Shown here one piece after another: positions 1 through 9,302 of a stretch of DNA of 64,000 nucleotides. The notes beneath the pieces were generated by a model. That model saw only the letters and a program-made list of their open reading frames with translations. It did no database searches and was not told where the DNA came from. Within the stretch, counting starts at the first letter, position 1, and each line of letters starts with the position of its first letter. The DNA comes from Aculops lycopersici (Eukaryota > Arthropoda > Arachnida > Trombidiformes > Eriophyidae). The translations under genes and the position numbers were made by a program. The DNA is taken from positions 2,072,418 to 2,136,417 of the forward strand of contig WNKI01000002.1 in the NCBI GenBank assembly GCA_015350385.1, written 5' to 3'.

Positions 1-294
1 GCTTTAGCTGGCTAATGGCAGAGGAATAGTCACGAGTGTTGTCGCTGCCAGTGGTTGTCGTTGGTGGTGGTGGTCATTCCGCAAACATTCATGAGGATCA
101 TAATCTTTAATTTAATTCAGTTTGCTCTCTTCCTCTCCGGCCCTCTCTCAGTATCCACATGTAGATTTAGTGAGTAACTGGCTCTGTGCGCTAAGCTCGC
201 GTCTCTACAACCAACTAGCCAGCCAAATTGCAAGAGGTAATAGAATTAGAGTAGAGTAGTGCTTTTGGGTTAACTTAAAGGCTCTTGTTCGGTC

Positions 295-304
295 TTTATT
301 TATT
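295..304 (-). terminator. poly(A) signals of the 81-aa gene
   Basis: Two overlapping AATAAA hexamers read on the minus strand, 54-63 bp downstream of the stop codon. Confidence 0.5.
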
Positions 305-357
305 GGGACGGCGAGGATTTACATGGTTGCTTCATGGTCAAAACCGCTGTCTTTCTT

Positions 358-603
358 CTATTCAACTTGACTCTTCGGTGCCTCTGGTGTTTCGTTGACT
401 GTTTCCCAATCGTCGCCAAGTTGATCTAGAGTCTCTGAACCGAGAGACCTCCTTCTCTCTTGAGTTCTCTGGCTGGATTCTTGCGCATCCTGGGCAATGT
501 GAGCAAATGGATTGATTGGGTGCATGATGATCGGAAGCAGAGTCGGCGGCGGGGCAACAGGTTGGTAGTAGATATGGAGTTCTCTTGCAATGTCGTTGGC
601 CAT
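358..603 (-). CDS. small acidic hypothetical protein, 81 aa
   Basis: I do not recognise this protein. The frame starts at an ATG in a strong context (A at -3, G at +4) and has no membrane segment or signal peptide. The N-terminal half is Pro- and His-rich. The middle (about residues 40-52) has several Gln/Arg residues followed by an RRRS site that could be phosphorylated. The C-terminus is acidic (LGDDWETVNETPEAP). It is supported as a gene by a TATA motif (TATATAAG) about 105 bp upstream on the same strand and by two overlapping AATAAA signals about 55 bp downstream of the stop (295-304). It is probably a lineage-specific small protein; a non-coding explanation cannot be excluded. Confidence 0.55.
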   Translation of the reverse strand: MANDIARELHIYYQPVAPPPTLLPIIMHPINPFAHIAQDAQESSQRTQERRRSLGSETLDQLGDDWETVNETPEAPKSQVE

Positions 604-704
604 CTTGGCTTGTGATACTTTATTTTCTTCGATCTTTGTTTTCTATTTGCTTGCGATCGATCAACTAAACTCGCTAATAAACTTTTGATTGACTGATTGG
701 CGAG

Positions 705-712
705 CTTATATA
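705..712 (-). promoter_or_regulatory. TATA box of the 81-aa gene
   Basis: Minus-strand TATATAAG about 105 bp upstream of the ATG, predicting a leader of roughly 75-80 nt. No perfectly spaced initiator was found. Confidence 0.45.
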
Positions 713-1516
713 CCAAACTTACGACGGGCGCAACGAGACGAGAACAACAAAGTCGCTCGAGTTTGCGTGAGTTTATGAGCTTTAGTGCTAGGCAGCGGCG
801 ACGATGGTGGCAGTAGCAACTGCAGCCAAGTGGTCGATTGAAAAGTTCCGAAGGCTCAAAGCCACTTATTTACCGCTAAATCTGAGCGCAACTAGTAGGC
901 CAACTCGGCGGCGAGGTATCTCGTTTCGAGACACCAATCAGCCACCAGCCAGTCGGTCGATCAGCTAAACTAAAGACTCGCAAGCAATGACAACGAGCTT
1001 ATCGAAATTCAATTGTGTAAAAGTGCGAGGAGGCGGAGGTTCCAAATGAGCAGGCAACTCGCTAAGCGGTCGCGACAACAAACTTCAAAGCCTCACCCGG
1101 CGCCTGCAGTACTGGGCAAGTAAAAGGTTGTCCCTTTCCCCACCCAACTTGTTGGTGCCTTTCGCAATCAACTCTCCTTCTCCTTCTCCCTCCCCCTTTC
1201 TTATTGGGCGCTTTCTGTGTTGCGCCAAGACACCTGTGTGTCTGTTAGCGTTTTGCACTCGTTGAAGCTCACAGGTAAGTTGCACAGGTGAACTTGTGTA
1301 CATTTGACAAGCTGGCGAGTGTCTGTGTGCGGTAAGTGCTCACAGGTCTTGGTGATTTCGTCACTCTCATACGACCTGCCAATAGATAAGGGCAAGTTTT
1401 CGGTTTGCTACTTTGGAGGTTTGTCGTTCATGGTTTGAGGTGGCGGCGGCGGCAGTGGCAGCTGAGGGCAATAGTAATTCACAAACCTACAATTCTTTTC
1501 GGCGGTGACTGGCCAA
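713..1516. other. intergenic stretch without a supported gene
   Basis: Short open frames exist on both strands (for example 1085-1303 minus), but none has coding-like composition or a promoter I can see. The plus strand carries two donor-like GTAAGT motifs (about 1274 and 1333) inside a stretch of repeated CACAGGT words; no exon could be tied to them. Confidence 0.4.
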
Positions 1517-1825
1517 TCAAGGCTTGTGATGTTGGGCAAACATGGCGCCCATGATGAAGCCCTTGAGGAATCGCTTGCTCATAGCTCGAACAGATTGATT
1601 CTCGAGCAAGAAGACAACTAGAACGAACAGAACAGCAGAGAGCTGCAGCAGGATACTTGAGGTGCTAATTCTTAGCGGATGCCTGATCCTATGCGTCAAC
1701 CCCACATGCGAAGTTTGGATATCCACTTCGTTTCCGCTTGATGACTCGCGCGCTGACTGACTTCTTGCCATGGCTTTTCCTGATTGCTCCAGCCGGAAAT
1801 TCGAGGAGGTGTTATGAGGTAGCAT
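1517..1825 (-). CDS. small single-pass membrane protein, 102 aa
   Basis: This protein is not recognised. A Ser-rich N-terminus precedes one strongly hydrophobic segment at about residues 55-74 (ILLQLSAVLFVLVVFLL), followed by a basic C-terminal tail (RAMSKRFLKGF). This suggests a single-pass membrane protein. The ATG at 1825 gives 102 residues. A second in-frame ATG at 1771 has a better context (G at -3, G at +4) and would give 84 residues. A textbook core promoter lies about 110-140 bp upstream on the same strand (TATAAAA plus a TCAGT initiator at the right spacing), which is the main reason to accept this short frame as a gene. It lies downstream of NSUN2 on the same strand. Confidence 0.6.
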   Translation of the reverse strand: MLPHNTSSNFRLEQSGKAMARSQSARESSSGNEVDIQTSHVGLTHRIRHPLRISTSSILLQLSAVLFVLVVFLLENQSVRAMSKRFLKGFIMGAMFAQHHKP

Positions 1826-1930
1826 TCTACTCGGAGCTCTGTCTTGTCGCTTCCGTGATAATCTAAGCTTTTTTCATCACTTGATGTCTCTCGAATGGAT
1901 TGATGTTATCACTTGCTCTCTTCTTTATGA

Positions 1931-1966
1931 ACTGACGCACGGATCTATCAAACCGATCGTTTTATA
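1931..1966 (-). promoter_or_regulatory. core promoter: TATA box plus arthropod-type initiator
   Basis: On the minus strand TATAAAA (1966-1960) is followed by TCAGT (1935-1931). The A of the initiator lies 33 nt after the first T of the TATA box, the canonical spacing for arthropod promoters. It drives the 102-aa gene with a leader of about 108 nt. Confidence 0.65.
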
Positions 1967-2161
1967 CCTAACTGATTGAAATGTTTAGAGTGAGAGACAA
2001 ATCGCTTCCGATAAGTTCACACATTGAATCTAGTTGATACCGGAACAGGTTTTCAAGATGAAAACTCATGGGAGCGATTAAGCGAGAGGTGGTGCTTTCA
2101 ATACATATGACCTTATGAGAGCCACTGGCAAGAAGCTACACGGCACAAGTGTAATCAATAG

Positions 2162-2167
2162 TTTATT
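2162..2167 (-). terminator. poly(A) signal overlapping the NSUN2 stop codon
   Basis: The minus strand reads C-AATAAA-C, where the TAA inside AATAAA is the NSUN2 stop codon. Confidence 0.55.
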
Positions 2168-4349
2168 GTTCCTGAACGACCTCCTCTGAAACCTTTTCTG
2201 GTTCTGACCGCCGAGCATCCTCGTCACATAACCTCAGCTGAGCAAGCGCGCGCAGGTGAACCCGATAAGTATTTGAGACGTACAAGGCAACATTTCTGTG
2301 CCCTTTCCAAGCAACTAATGGCATGGTTATCGCCTCGCCAGCTTCGACGTGCTTGTACATGAGAATGAAGCTTCCTGGTCTAATTACTTCGTTGACTTTC
2401 TTCGCCTCGCTAAGGTTGTCAAAAGGCACACCCCTCGACTGTAAAAGAGCCACAAGGTCGTCCTTGGTGATGCTGACCTTGATATCATCCTTAATGTAAG
2501 GTAAAATTTCACTCACTCCGTCTTGACAGATTCTATAACCAGCTCCCGTATTGGCCCGACAAAAAAGTCGCATACCTGCATTTATAATCTTAACGAAATC
2601 GCTCTTGTTGGCTCCCTCCTCGTTGGCAAGAATAAAGCTCCTCGTGCGCTTCGCCAACAAGTAGATTGTTCTCTTGGATTCACCGATACACCGGTGAGCT
2701 AACTGATGGACGGGAAAATCGTCGCATAGACCGTATACTTCTTTGATTGCTATCCATTCGGGATCGTCGGGCTTCAAAAATTTGAACGGGTCCTCCTTGA
2801 ACCCTTGAGGTTTGTGTTTTTTAGGATTGGGCTTCGGTTGGACAGGTTTAGCCGGTAGACTATCGTTCTGTGCAGCCACATTCTTATCTGTCGCGAGTGT
2901 TTCCCAAGGTAAAGTATCCGAATTCTTTGTCAACAGAGCAACAAAAAATGCGCCAGTGTTTTGAAGATGAGGAAAGACTCGTAAGCATCGTTCAAGATTG
3001 AACTTGTTGGCCTCCTCTTCGGTGGGAGGGAATAAACCTGGATACACATTACTCATAAGTTCTGGTGTCACTTTGTCGGGGCTATCGACAACTTGCGCTT
3101 GATTGTCCATGACGATCCATTTCCTAAGGCCTGGTTTCCTCTTTAATTCAACTAGCTTGTCACTGACATCTACTAAACTGATTGTGCCATCAGATGCACG
3201 TAGAACGGAACTTATCACAGCCTCGTCTTCTGCAGGATTCATACTGCATGTTGAGTAAACCAAGAGTCCGTTCTTCTTGAGAAGCTCAAGTCCTCGTCTG
3301 AGGATCTTACATTGCATACCGTGGAAGTTGTTCGCATTACCCACTGTCCATTTCTTCCAGACATCTGGATTCTTACGAACAGTTCCATCACCTGAACATG
3401 GAACATCACAGAGGATTCTATCGAATTTCAAATCCGAATGTTCCTCTCCATCCTTGTTAAACGTCTTCATGGTTGGTAATCTTGATGCATCTTGGTTGAT
3501 GATCACACAGTTGGGAGAATTGAGGCGGCTAGATTGGTGCACCAACATGTAACATCTCTTGTTGTCGATGTCATTTGCAACAACCATGCCGTCATCAAAG
3601 TATTCGGATCCCTCGCTCCTCTCATATGGCTTGTTATTCTTGATATCAATCTTGAGATACTCCAAGAGCTGAGCTGTCTTTGAACCAGGCGCCGCACACA
3701 TGTCCAATATATTCTGACCTCTCTTTACATCTAATAGTAGGGGTGGTATCATCGAAACTGCCTCCTGACGACTGATGTATCCGTTGTCCGTTTCGGCAAT
3801 CATAAACTTGTGCAACTGTTGTAACACCGGCGATTTTCTGAGATCTATCCTCGATATATTCATCTGCCAAGCATATTGATTTGGATACCATTGCAGCGGT
3901 ACAAAAGCAGCCTTTATTTGACTCTCTGGTGTTCTGTTATCTTGACCATTTTCTTCTTCTTCTGCTCTTGCTTCACATTTCTCTGCGTCTACCTTTGGTT
4001 TTTCGGGAGACACGAAAATTTCGTTTGTTTCGACGCCAGCAACCAGACTCTTGAGGTAGTTCGCTTGTGGAATATCGAAGGTGTTGATACGGAAGGTCGC
4101 CGGCAGGGTTTCGCGAAGGCAATTCATGAATATGTCGAATTCGCCTTCCTCAAACATGGGTTGAAGTCCATAGTATTTCACCATTGTGCTATTGTCCTTT
4201 ACAATTGGTCTATAGTCAGGTTTGACCTGAGGTCTCTTATCTTTAAACGCTTGTTTGCGCGAGACTCCTTTTCCTCTCCTCTTCCTTTTCTTGCCTTGAC
4301 CATTCTTTTGACCATTTGCATTGTCCTGCTGGGCCTGTACATCGGCCAT
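2163..4349 (-). CDS. NSUN2: tRNA/RNA cytosine-C5 methyltransferase NSUN2
   Basis: This enzyme transfers a methyl group from S-adenosylmethionine to C5 of cytosine in tRNAs and other RNAs, mainly in the nucleus. The protein has 728 residues (human about 767). A basic N-terminal stretch (KKRKRRGKG) resembles a nuclear localisation signal. The SAM-binding motif DMCAAPGSKTAQ lies near residue 217. The two catalytic cysteines of the NOP2/Sun family are present: DVPCSGDGT near 316 and YSTCSMNP near 366. The C-terminal NSUN2-specific region (after about 540, with RRSEPEKVSEE at the end) is complete. There is one uninterrupted exon. The ATG is followed by MADVQ, as expected for a full-length start. 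The stop codon is embedded in an AATAAA poly(A) signal, so the 3' UTR must be very short. Confidence 0.95.
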   Translation of the reverse strand: MADVQAQQDNANGQKNGQGKKRKRRGKGVSRKQAFKDKRPQVKPDYRPIVKDNSTMVKYYGLQPMFEEGEFDIFMNCLRETLPATFRINTFDIPQANYLKSLVAGVETNEIFVSPEKPKVDAEKCEARAEEEENGQDNRTPESQIKAAFVPLQWYPNQYAWQMNISRIDLRKSPVLQQLHKFMIAETDNGYISRQEAVSMIPPLLLDVKRGQNILDMCAAPGSKTAQLLEYLKIDIKNNKPYERSEGSEYFDDGMVVANDIDNKRCYMLVHQSSRLNSPNCVIINQDASRLPTMKTFNKDGEEHSDLKFDRILCDVPCSGDGTVRKNPDVWKKWTVGNANNFHGMQCKILRRGLELLKKNGLLVYSTCSMNPAEDEAVISSVLRASDGTISLVDVSDKLVELKRKPGLRKWIVMDNQAQVVDSPDKVTPELMSNVYPGLFPPTEEEANKFNLERCLRVFPHLQNTGAFFVALLTKNSDTLPWETLATDKNVAAQNDSLPAKPVQPKPNPKKHKPQGFKEDPFKFLKPDDPEWIAIKEVYGLCDDFPVHQLAHRCIGESKRTIYLLAKRTRSFILANEEGANKSDFVKIINAGMRLFCRANTGAGYRICQDGVSEILPYIKDDIKVSITKDDLVALLQSRGVPFDNLSEAKKVNEVIRPGSFILMYKHVEAGEAITMPLVAWKGHRNVALYVSNTYRVHLRALAQLRLCDEDARRSEPEKVSEEVVQEQ

Positions 4350-4828
4350 GTTTGCAATATGTTAGTATCTAATGGAATATGTAACAGATCTATCTTGAAT
4401 ATCTAATGATATAAACGATCATGAAACAGATGTGTCCCGTGGAAAACATGTGCGTTTCATGTGGTTGTTCTCGCGCTTCAGGCTCAGAGCATTTTTGACG
4501 CACGTGGCCCATCTCACACAGGTCCCCATTTGCCTGTTGCAAAACCCCTCTCTTGCCACCACTGCCACAATCTTACCGCTTGCACGTGAGACAGAAAATC
4601 AAACATTAGATCAAAGGCACATCAGGTTGAGTGTTGGAGAAAAATTATAAAGATTTGTTTATTCTAGCATCCATACGTGGAGATGAATTCATTCTGGACA
4701 GATTGATCTTGCAATTGCTAGTTGGAATGTTGGTCATTGTCGACGTAAACCCAAATTAATTAGTGCCGGTTGCATGTGTGTCATGAAGTTGCCTGCCAAT
4801 AGCTGGGATGTCATGTGATATGGCGCCT
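4350..4828. other. intergenic stretch between NSUN2 and the FERM gene
   Basis: A 480 bp space between two minus-strand genes. It must hold the NSUN2 promoter and the FERM gene 3' UTR. The only open frame (4432-4650 plus) has no supporting features. Nothing else is seen. Confidence 0.4.
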
Positions 4829-6493
4829 TTACAATAGTTTAGCATCCAGTACCGAGACTAGACCACTGAAGCTATTGCGCAACGCCGACTTCAATGGCAG
4901 ATAGTAGTTGTTTCTGAGACAATGCGAAACTGACTCGAGATTCATCTTCTTGATCAGGAGGGAGATTGTAGTTGGACGATCGGATTCGTTGATGAGCAAC
5001 ATGACGAGTAAACTCGCCACCAGGATTACAAATAATACAATTGATGCCCTTATAAATTCGTTATTCTCATGATTTGTATCCATGTAAATCTGACTTCCTC
5101 TTCTGATTGCACTACCTGAAGCTTCCGTCTTGGTGGTCATTACTGGTCGTCTGGTAAATGTTTTCGGCGAATCCTTGGACATTGACGCCAGCGAATGGCG
5201 AGCGGAGGCTTGTTTCGTACCAATACTATTCTTTGTTCCAACACCGCCAACACCACCACCGCTACCACTACCTTCGGCCACAAACTCATCCTCGTCCTCC
5301 TCCCTGAAGAAGTTCATATCGGATGGCATGGTCTTGTTGATGAAGTCGTTCGAGTATATATTGTTCAAGGAAGTTTGCAAGTTGTGGCCTTGCTCGAAGC
5401 CTTGCCACATGGGTCCATCGTTCGTCTTGGCCATCAGGGAATGGCTTCGCTTGACACCGCAGGACCTACCCTGATCAACACTATCCTTGAGCAGATCCTT
5501 CTCTACGCGACCAATATACTTGAGCTTGTGATTCTTCTTGAATAGGCCGCCCGTGTTTGTTATTATAGGAGCCTCGGGTGATGTTTCTAAAGTGAAAAAG
5601 TATTTATGTTCACAGGCGATTTTCCAGAAATTGTGAGCAAATACCGTTGAGTGACACCGGAACCCTAATAAACCCTTCGTTTTACTTGTCTTTTCACCCT
5701 TTTTCTCAATTCTCTTGTAGTATATTATAACTACCTTGTTGTCAAGCGCTATGCGTTCAATCTCAGACCAGCCGAATAAATTGATCCGCTTGTCCAAATG
5801 GAAAGTGGATACTCCACGATGGTTGACACCAATGAGGAAGTTCCGATGCGAGTTTCCCTCTTTAACTGGGTAGGGGTCCACTCCGTAAGTGTCGAGTTGG
5901 CAAGCCTTTTTGAGAAAGTTCAACTCCGAATCAGCTGGCTTCAAGCCTTGGAAGTCCTCGTTTTGATGCAATCTGATCGCAGCCCATTCTAAATCCTCAG
6001 TCTGATTGGGGATGAACTTGAACTCGGAAACGTAGTTGTCTGGTGTATTTGGACTAGACGTGTAGTCGCCAAGCTCCGATTGCAGGATACAAGCGATGAG
6101 ATAGGCGGTGGTTTCAATAGAATCAGGTAGTAGACGGCCCTCAATGAGATCTAGTCTAAGTTGGAGATACAAATAATATCTGGTAGATTCGTTCGCTAAT
6201 AAAGCTGGTTCGGCAGGATAATACTTGAACCTAAGCTCGAAGATGGGAGCTTGCATTCCCTTTGTCTGTTTGGCAATTGTTTTTGTCAAATCAAGCCATT
6301 GGATTTGGTCGTGGACTTTTAGGCCATAATAATCTTTGTCTAATAAATCTAATTGCTTGACGACCTCATTCATAATATCCTGGCCAGTGCTATTGGGCGC
6401 ATAGCCAATCTCCAATTCCTCATTGGGAACTAGAAGTAAAACTCGACATTTGAGCTCCGGGGCCAAAGCTTTACGATTCGAAAATCGGAACAT
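4829..6493 (-). CDS. FERM-domain protein, FRMD3/FRMD5-like, with C-terminal membrane segment
   Basis: This is a membrane-cytoskeleton linker of the band 4.1 superfamily. The 554-residue protein opens with a FERM domain (about 14-300): the F1 lobe includes LDKDYYGLKV and LDLTKTIAKQ, the F2 lobe FKYYPAEPALL and ILQSELGDY, and the F3 lobe SELNFLKKACQLDTYGVDPYPV and FHLDKRINLFGWSEIERI. A FERM-adjacent basic segment follows. The rest is low complexity, with an acidic and Gly-rich stretch near 400-425. A hydrophobic segment at about 483-503 (SIVLFVILVASLLVMLLI) is followed by about 50 residues. FRMD3 and FRMD5 share this layout of N-terminal FERM and late transmembrane segment, and the length fits FRMD5 (about 570). 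I cannot decide between FRMD3 and FRMD5; arthropods usually have one such gene. Coding is one exon. Confidence 0.85.
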   Translation of the reverse strand: MFRFSNRKALAPELKCRVLLLVPNEELEIGYAPNSTGQDIMNEVVKQLDLLDKDYYGLKVHDQIQWLDLTKTIAKQTKGMQAPIFELRFKYYPAEPALLANESTRYYLYLQLRLDLIEGRLLPDSIETTAYLIACILQSELGDYTSSPNTPDNYVSEFKFIPNQTEDLEWAAIRLHQNEDFQGLKPADSELNFLKKACQLDTYGVDPYPVKEGNSHRNFLIGVNHRGVSTFHLDKRINLFGWSEIERIALDNKVVIIYYKRIEKKGEKTSKTKGLLGFRCHSTVFAHNFWKIACEHKYFFTLETSPEAPIITNTGGLFKKNHKLKYIGRVEKDLLKDSVDQGRSCGVKRSHSLMAKTNDGPMWQGFEQGHNLQTSLNNIYSNDFINKTMPSDMNFFREEDEDEFVAEGSGSGGGVGGVGTKNSIGTKQASARHSLASMSKDSPKTFTRRPVMTTKTEASGSAIRRGSQIYMDTNHENNEFIRASIVLFVILVASLLVMLLINESDRPTTISLLIKKMNLESVSHCLRNNYYLPLKSALRNSFSGLVSVLDAKLL

Positions 6494-6731
6494 CTTTAAA
6501 TTTTTTCCCTGTTTTCTATTGTCTTAGGTCAGAAACAATTGTTGTTATTTTGAGGAAACTCTAGAATCGCATCCACTAAGATGCAAAACAAACTGAAATA
6601 TCTTGAATTTTTCGTGGATTAATTCATGCTATAGAGACAGAGCTCAGCGAAAAATAAAGCCTCGAGATATTGGTGGCCGATGATTGATGCTTCTATGGAT
6701 ATGGGTTCAGATCATCAGCATCCCGCTTACC
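6494..6731 (-). other. possible 5' UTR intron of the FERM gene
   Basis: A strong minus-strand splice donor, CTTCAG|GTAAGC, has its cut at 6731/6730. Candidate acceptors (AATAG or AAAACAG) lie within 50 bp upstream of the ATG, after a CTGAC branch-like motif. Together they suggest a non-coding first exon upstream of 6731 and an intron of about 200 bp. This is inferred from motifs only. Confidence 0.35.
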
Positions 6732-6736
6732 TGAAG

Positions 6737-7987
6737 ATTTCGTGCAAAGAATCTCTACAGAGCAGTCGGCTTGAGCAAAATCGTTAGCCACGAGGGTTCC
6801 TTGTTAGTCTAGCCGACTTGGTTCAACATAGTGAAAGGGTCCTCCTCTCTAGTTAGAATGCATGCGGCCAGGGCCAAAGCACGACCGCCAATGGTAAGGC
6901 CAACCTCTCGATTGAGTGAGAGAGCAAAGGTCTGTTGGGTTGGTCTTGTCTCAACTGCTTATGCTGTGCTTGCAATTCACCTGTCGTTGTGTCGCCGCTT
7001 CTACAACCCTACCGTAGTGAATGTGCTTTCTCTCTTTCACGAGGAATATCTCGTCTTGCTCACAAACTTTAACAGTCAGTCAGAGGCAAGATGTTGAGCA
7101 TGCCACTCTAAGCTCGATGAAGTTTCAAAGGTTCGCTTTTCGCTAGTCTTTCAGGATGACGCGCTATTTATCTTGGCTTGGCTCGGGCCTCTTCAAAGGA
7201 GGAAAGACACACAACAAATAACCTCGTCTAGCTACTCAATAGTAGGCTGGAATTCTCAAGTACACACCTGTAATCGCGTTTGCGTGAAGTCGAATCCTTC
7301 TGCTAGTCTGTTCAGTGTCACCCTCTGGGATATTACAATAGTCAAAGCGACTTGTCTTTTTGTTCTATTGTAACTTGATTTGATGAATTAATCGCATGCA
7401 CGTCGGACAAGTTCTCAAGTTAATTGAGCCTAGATGTTAATCTACAAAACTTGTGGCTGATTTGTTGTTGTTGTTTCTACCACAGAAAGAAACAAAGTGA
7501 AAGTCTTCTATTTCTCGTGGATCTGTTGTTACATTGAAGTCATGCAAAATTGATTCAAACTTCCAGGTGAGTTTGACCGGAAATAAGATGGGTTGTTATT
7601 CGACACTTCGGTAAATTTAGACAAAGGTCTTGATTAATAAGGTTTATTCCGCGAACTAGATGAATTCGAATTTTTACATCAGTGTCCAGCTGACACATAA
7701 CGAACTGTCAAAATCTGGCCCTCAACAAAGCCATAAAGCAATAAGGTCCGAAGGGAAATTTATGCAATGCAGTCTGACTCACTCAACGGACCGTTCGCAG
7801 CCGCTGCAAAAGCGATCGGATGATGCGTTGAAGAAAACCACAACACGAGAGGGGGGCGTAAAGTATACCGTCTCTTTACCCCCACAACCCTTGTCAGCTT
7901 TGTTGGGACCTTCACGTGGGAAAGTTTTGGTCTAAGAAAATAAATCTATTATTTGGTTATCCAGCTCAACTCTTTTATCTTACAACT
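6737..7987. other. intergenic stretch between FERM gene and RNMT (divergent)
   Basis: A 1.25 kb stretch between divergently transcribed genes. It should contain both promoters and leaders. Several open frames on the plus strand (6831-7097, 7173-7373, 7660-7935) show no recognisable protein or coding-like composition. Nothing else is seen. Confidence 0.4.
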
Positions 7988-8944
7988 ATGTCGAACAATT
8001 TCGCCTCAAAGGTTGCCGACCATTACAACAAGGTCGAGCAGAGACCTGTCAGGGAAAGAAGCAAGTCGGAAATCATAACATTACGCAAATTCAACAATGC
8101 CATGAAATCATTGATGCACAAGCAAGTGTTCAAGTATGCGAACCTACGATTTCCTACAGTTACCTCTTTCAGTGTTTTGGATTTGGGCTGTGGTAAAGGA
8201 GGCGACATTCCAAAATATGAGAAGAATTACAAGGTTGGTTTCGTTGTTGGCGCTGACATAGCGGACGTTTCTATCCAACAAGCCGAGGAGAGGTACCGTA
8301 AATTGATAAAACCGAGGTTCAAGGCAAATTTCGTAGTAGCCGATTTGACACGGGCAAATCTGCCCGAGGAACTAGTGAGAAAGCGAATCATCGATCCAGA
8401 GGATAAGTTTCATATTGCCTCATCCCAGTTTAGCATCCACTACAGCTTTGAATCATTCGAACAAGCGTACAGATATATAGCCAACGCCTCTCATCTACTA
8501 ACACCTCTGGGTCTTTTCATTGGCACCTACCCCGATGGCCCTAAGCTACTTAGACTCGCCAGGGAAAGTGAGACCCCTGGCACTTACGAAGTGGACGATG
8601 TACTCAGTGTCAAGTTCGACAAGCATTCGCTAGATAATCCCAAGCCATTTGGAACAAAATACCATTTCAAACTCAAAGAGGTTGTGGACTGTCCAGAGTT
8701 TCTGGTGCACCCGAAAGTATTAGAGTCTGTGATGAACGAGCTAGGTTTCAAATTACTGTTCGATAGATCATTCGAAGAGAATCTCAATGATGCACTCAAT
8801 GGCGTAGACAGGATCGAGGTCAAAAAAATCTTCGAATATCATCGGGCCCTTGATATCAACTTCGAGGAAGCAAAGGCTCGCCTAGATGAGGCCATGTGGA
8901 AAACATCATCGATATATCGATGCTTCTGTTATACTAAGCTATAA
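7988..8944 (+). CDS. RNMT: mRNA cap guanine-N7 methyltransferase
   Basis: This enzyme completes the 5' cap of mRNA by methylating N7 of the capping guanosine with SAM, in the nucleus. The open frame extends upstream to a GTG at 7916, but the first ATG is at 7988, giving 318 residues that begin MSNNFASKVADHYN. The family normally starts its catalytic core with a similar VAxHYN sequence. Motifs include KFNNAMKSLMHKQVF (residues about 35-49), the SAM-binding loop VLDLGCGKGGDIPKY at about 63-77, the GADIA loop, and the FSIHYSFESFEQA segment typical of cap methyltransferases. The C-terminal IYRCFCYTKL is a family-like ending. Vertebrate RNMT has a long regulatory N-terminal arm that is absent here. 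AATAAA begins 1 nt after the stop. Confidence 0.93.
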   Translation: MSNNFASKVADHYNKVEQRPVRERSKSEIITLRKFNNAMKSLMHKQVFKYANLRFPTVTSFSVLDLGCGKGGDIPKYEKNYKVGFVVGADIADVSIQQAEERYRKLIKPRFKANFVVADLTRANLPEELVRKRIIDPEDKFHIASSQFSIHYSFESFEQAYRYIANASHLLTPLGLFIGTYPDGPKLLRLARESETPGTYEVDDVLSVKFDKHSLDNPKPFGTKYHFKLKEVVDCPEFLVHPKVLESVMNELGFKLLFDRSFEENLNDALNGVDRIEVKKIFEYHRALDINFEEAKARLDEAMWKTSSIYRCFCYTKL

Positions 8945-8945
8945 T

Positions 8946-8951
8946 AATAAA
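8946..8951 (+). terminator. poly(A) signal of RNMT
   Basis: AATAAA starts 1 nt after the TAA stop codon of RNMT, implying a 3' UTR of only about 20-30 nt. Confidence 0.55.
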
Positions 8952-9140
8952 TATACACTAATATCAGGTCTTTATACACAAAAACTCAGTTTCTGTCCGG
9001 CTATTTATTGATTCGCGAGATACAATAGACGGGTAACTCGAGGCTCCGTTAAGTTTATCTTGATGATGTACTTTGCTTGTCAATACACCCACCAAGACAA
9101 AACAAGATGCATCCCCTCTTCCAGATATCGGCCTGATTGT

Positions 9141-9302
9141 TTACTTGAGCTTCTTCTTGGGCCTCAAGTTGTTAGAGTGCCCACACTTGCGCTTTCTGCA
9201 GTTGGTAGCCTTTGGGTGAAGTCTTGCATAGCACTTACGACAGATGACCTTGTCGCAGTTGTACTTCATGGCCAAGACACGAAGCGACGGTTCGATAACC
9301 AT
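9141..9302 (-). CDS. RPL40: 60S ribosomal protein eL40, not fused to ubiquitin
   Basis: This 53-residue zinc-binding protein of the large ribosomal subunit reads MVIEPSLRVLAMKYN, then CRKCYARLHPKATNCRKRKCGH, split here by description: four cysteines of a C-x2-C/C-x4-C type zinc site and a basic tail NNLRPKKKLK. In nearly all eukaryotes eL40 is made as the C-terminal half of a ubiquitin fusion (UBA52) and starts after Gly-Gly with IIEPS. Here an ATG in an ideal context (ATCACC before it, G after) sits directly before VIEPS. An in-frame TAA lies 21 nt upstream, with no AG dinucleotide between it and the ATG, so no ubiquitin exon could be spliced on in frame. Val after Met permits Met removal, so the mature N-terminus (VIEPS) would have the same length as the usual one. 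It converges with RNMT. Confidence 0.95.
   Translation of the reverse strand: MVIEPSLRVLAMKYNCDKVICRKCYARLHPKATNCRKRKCGHSNNLRPKKKLK

Noticed and set aside
1085..1303. 72-codon minus-strand frame
   Set aside because: The GEGEGEGE stretch comes from a CCTTCT repeat; no promoter or conserved content.
7916..7987. 24-codon N-terminal extension of RNMT
   Set aside because: It would require initiation at GTG (7916). The first ATG is at 7988, in an acceptable context and at the conserved start of the domain.
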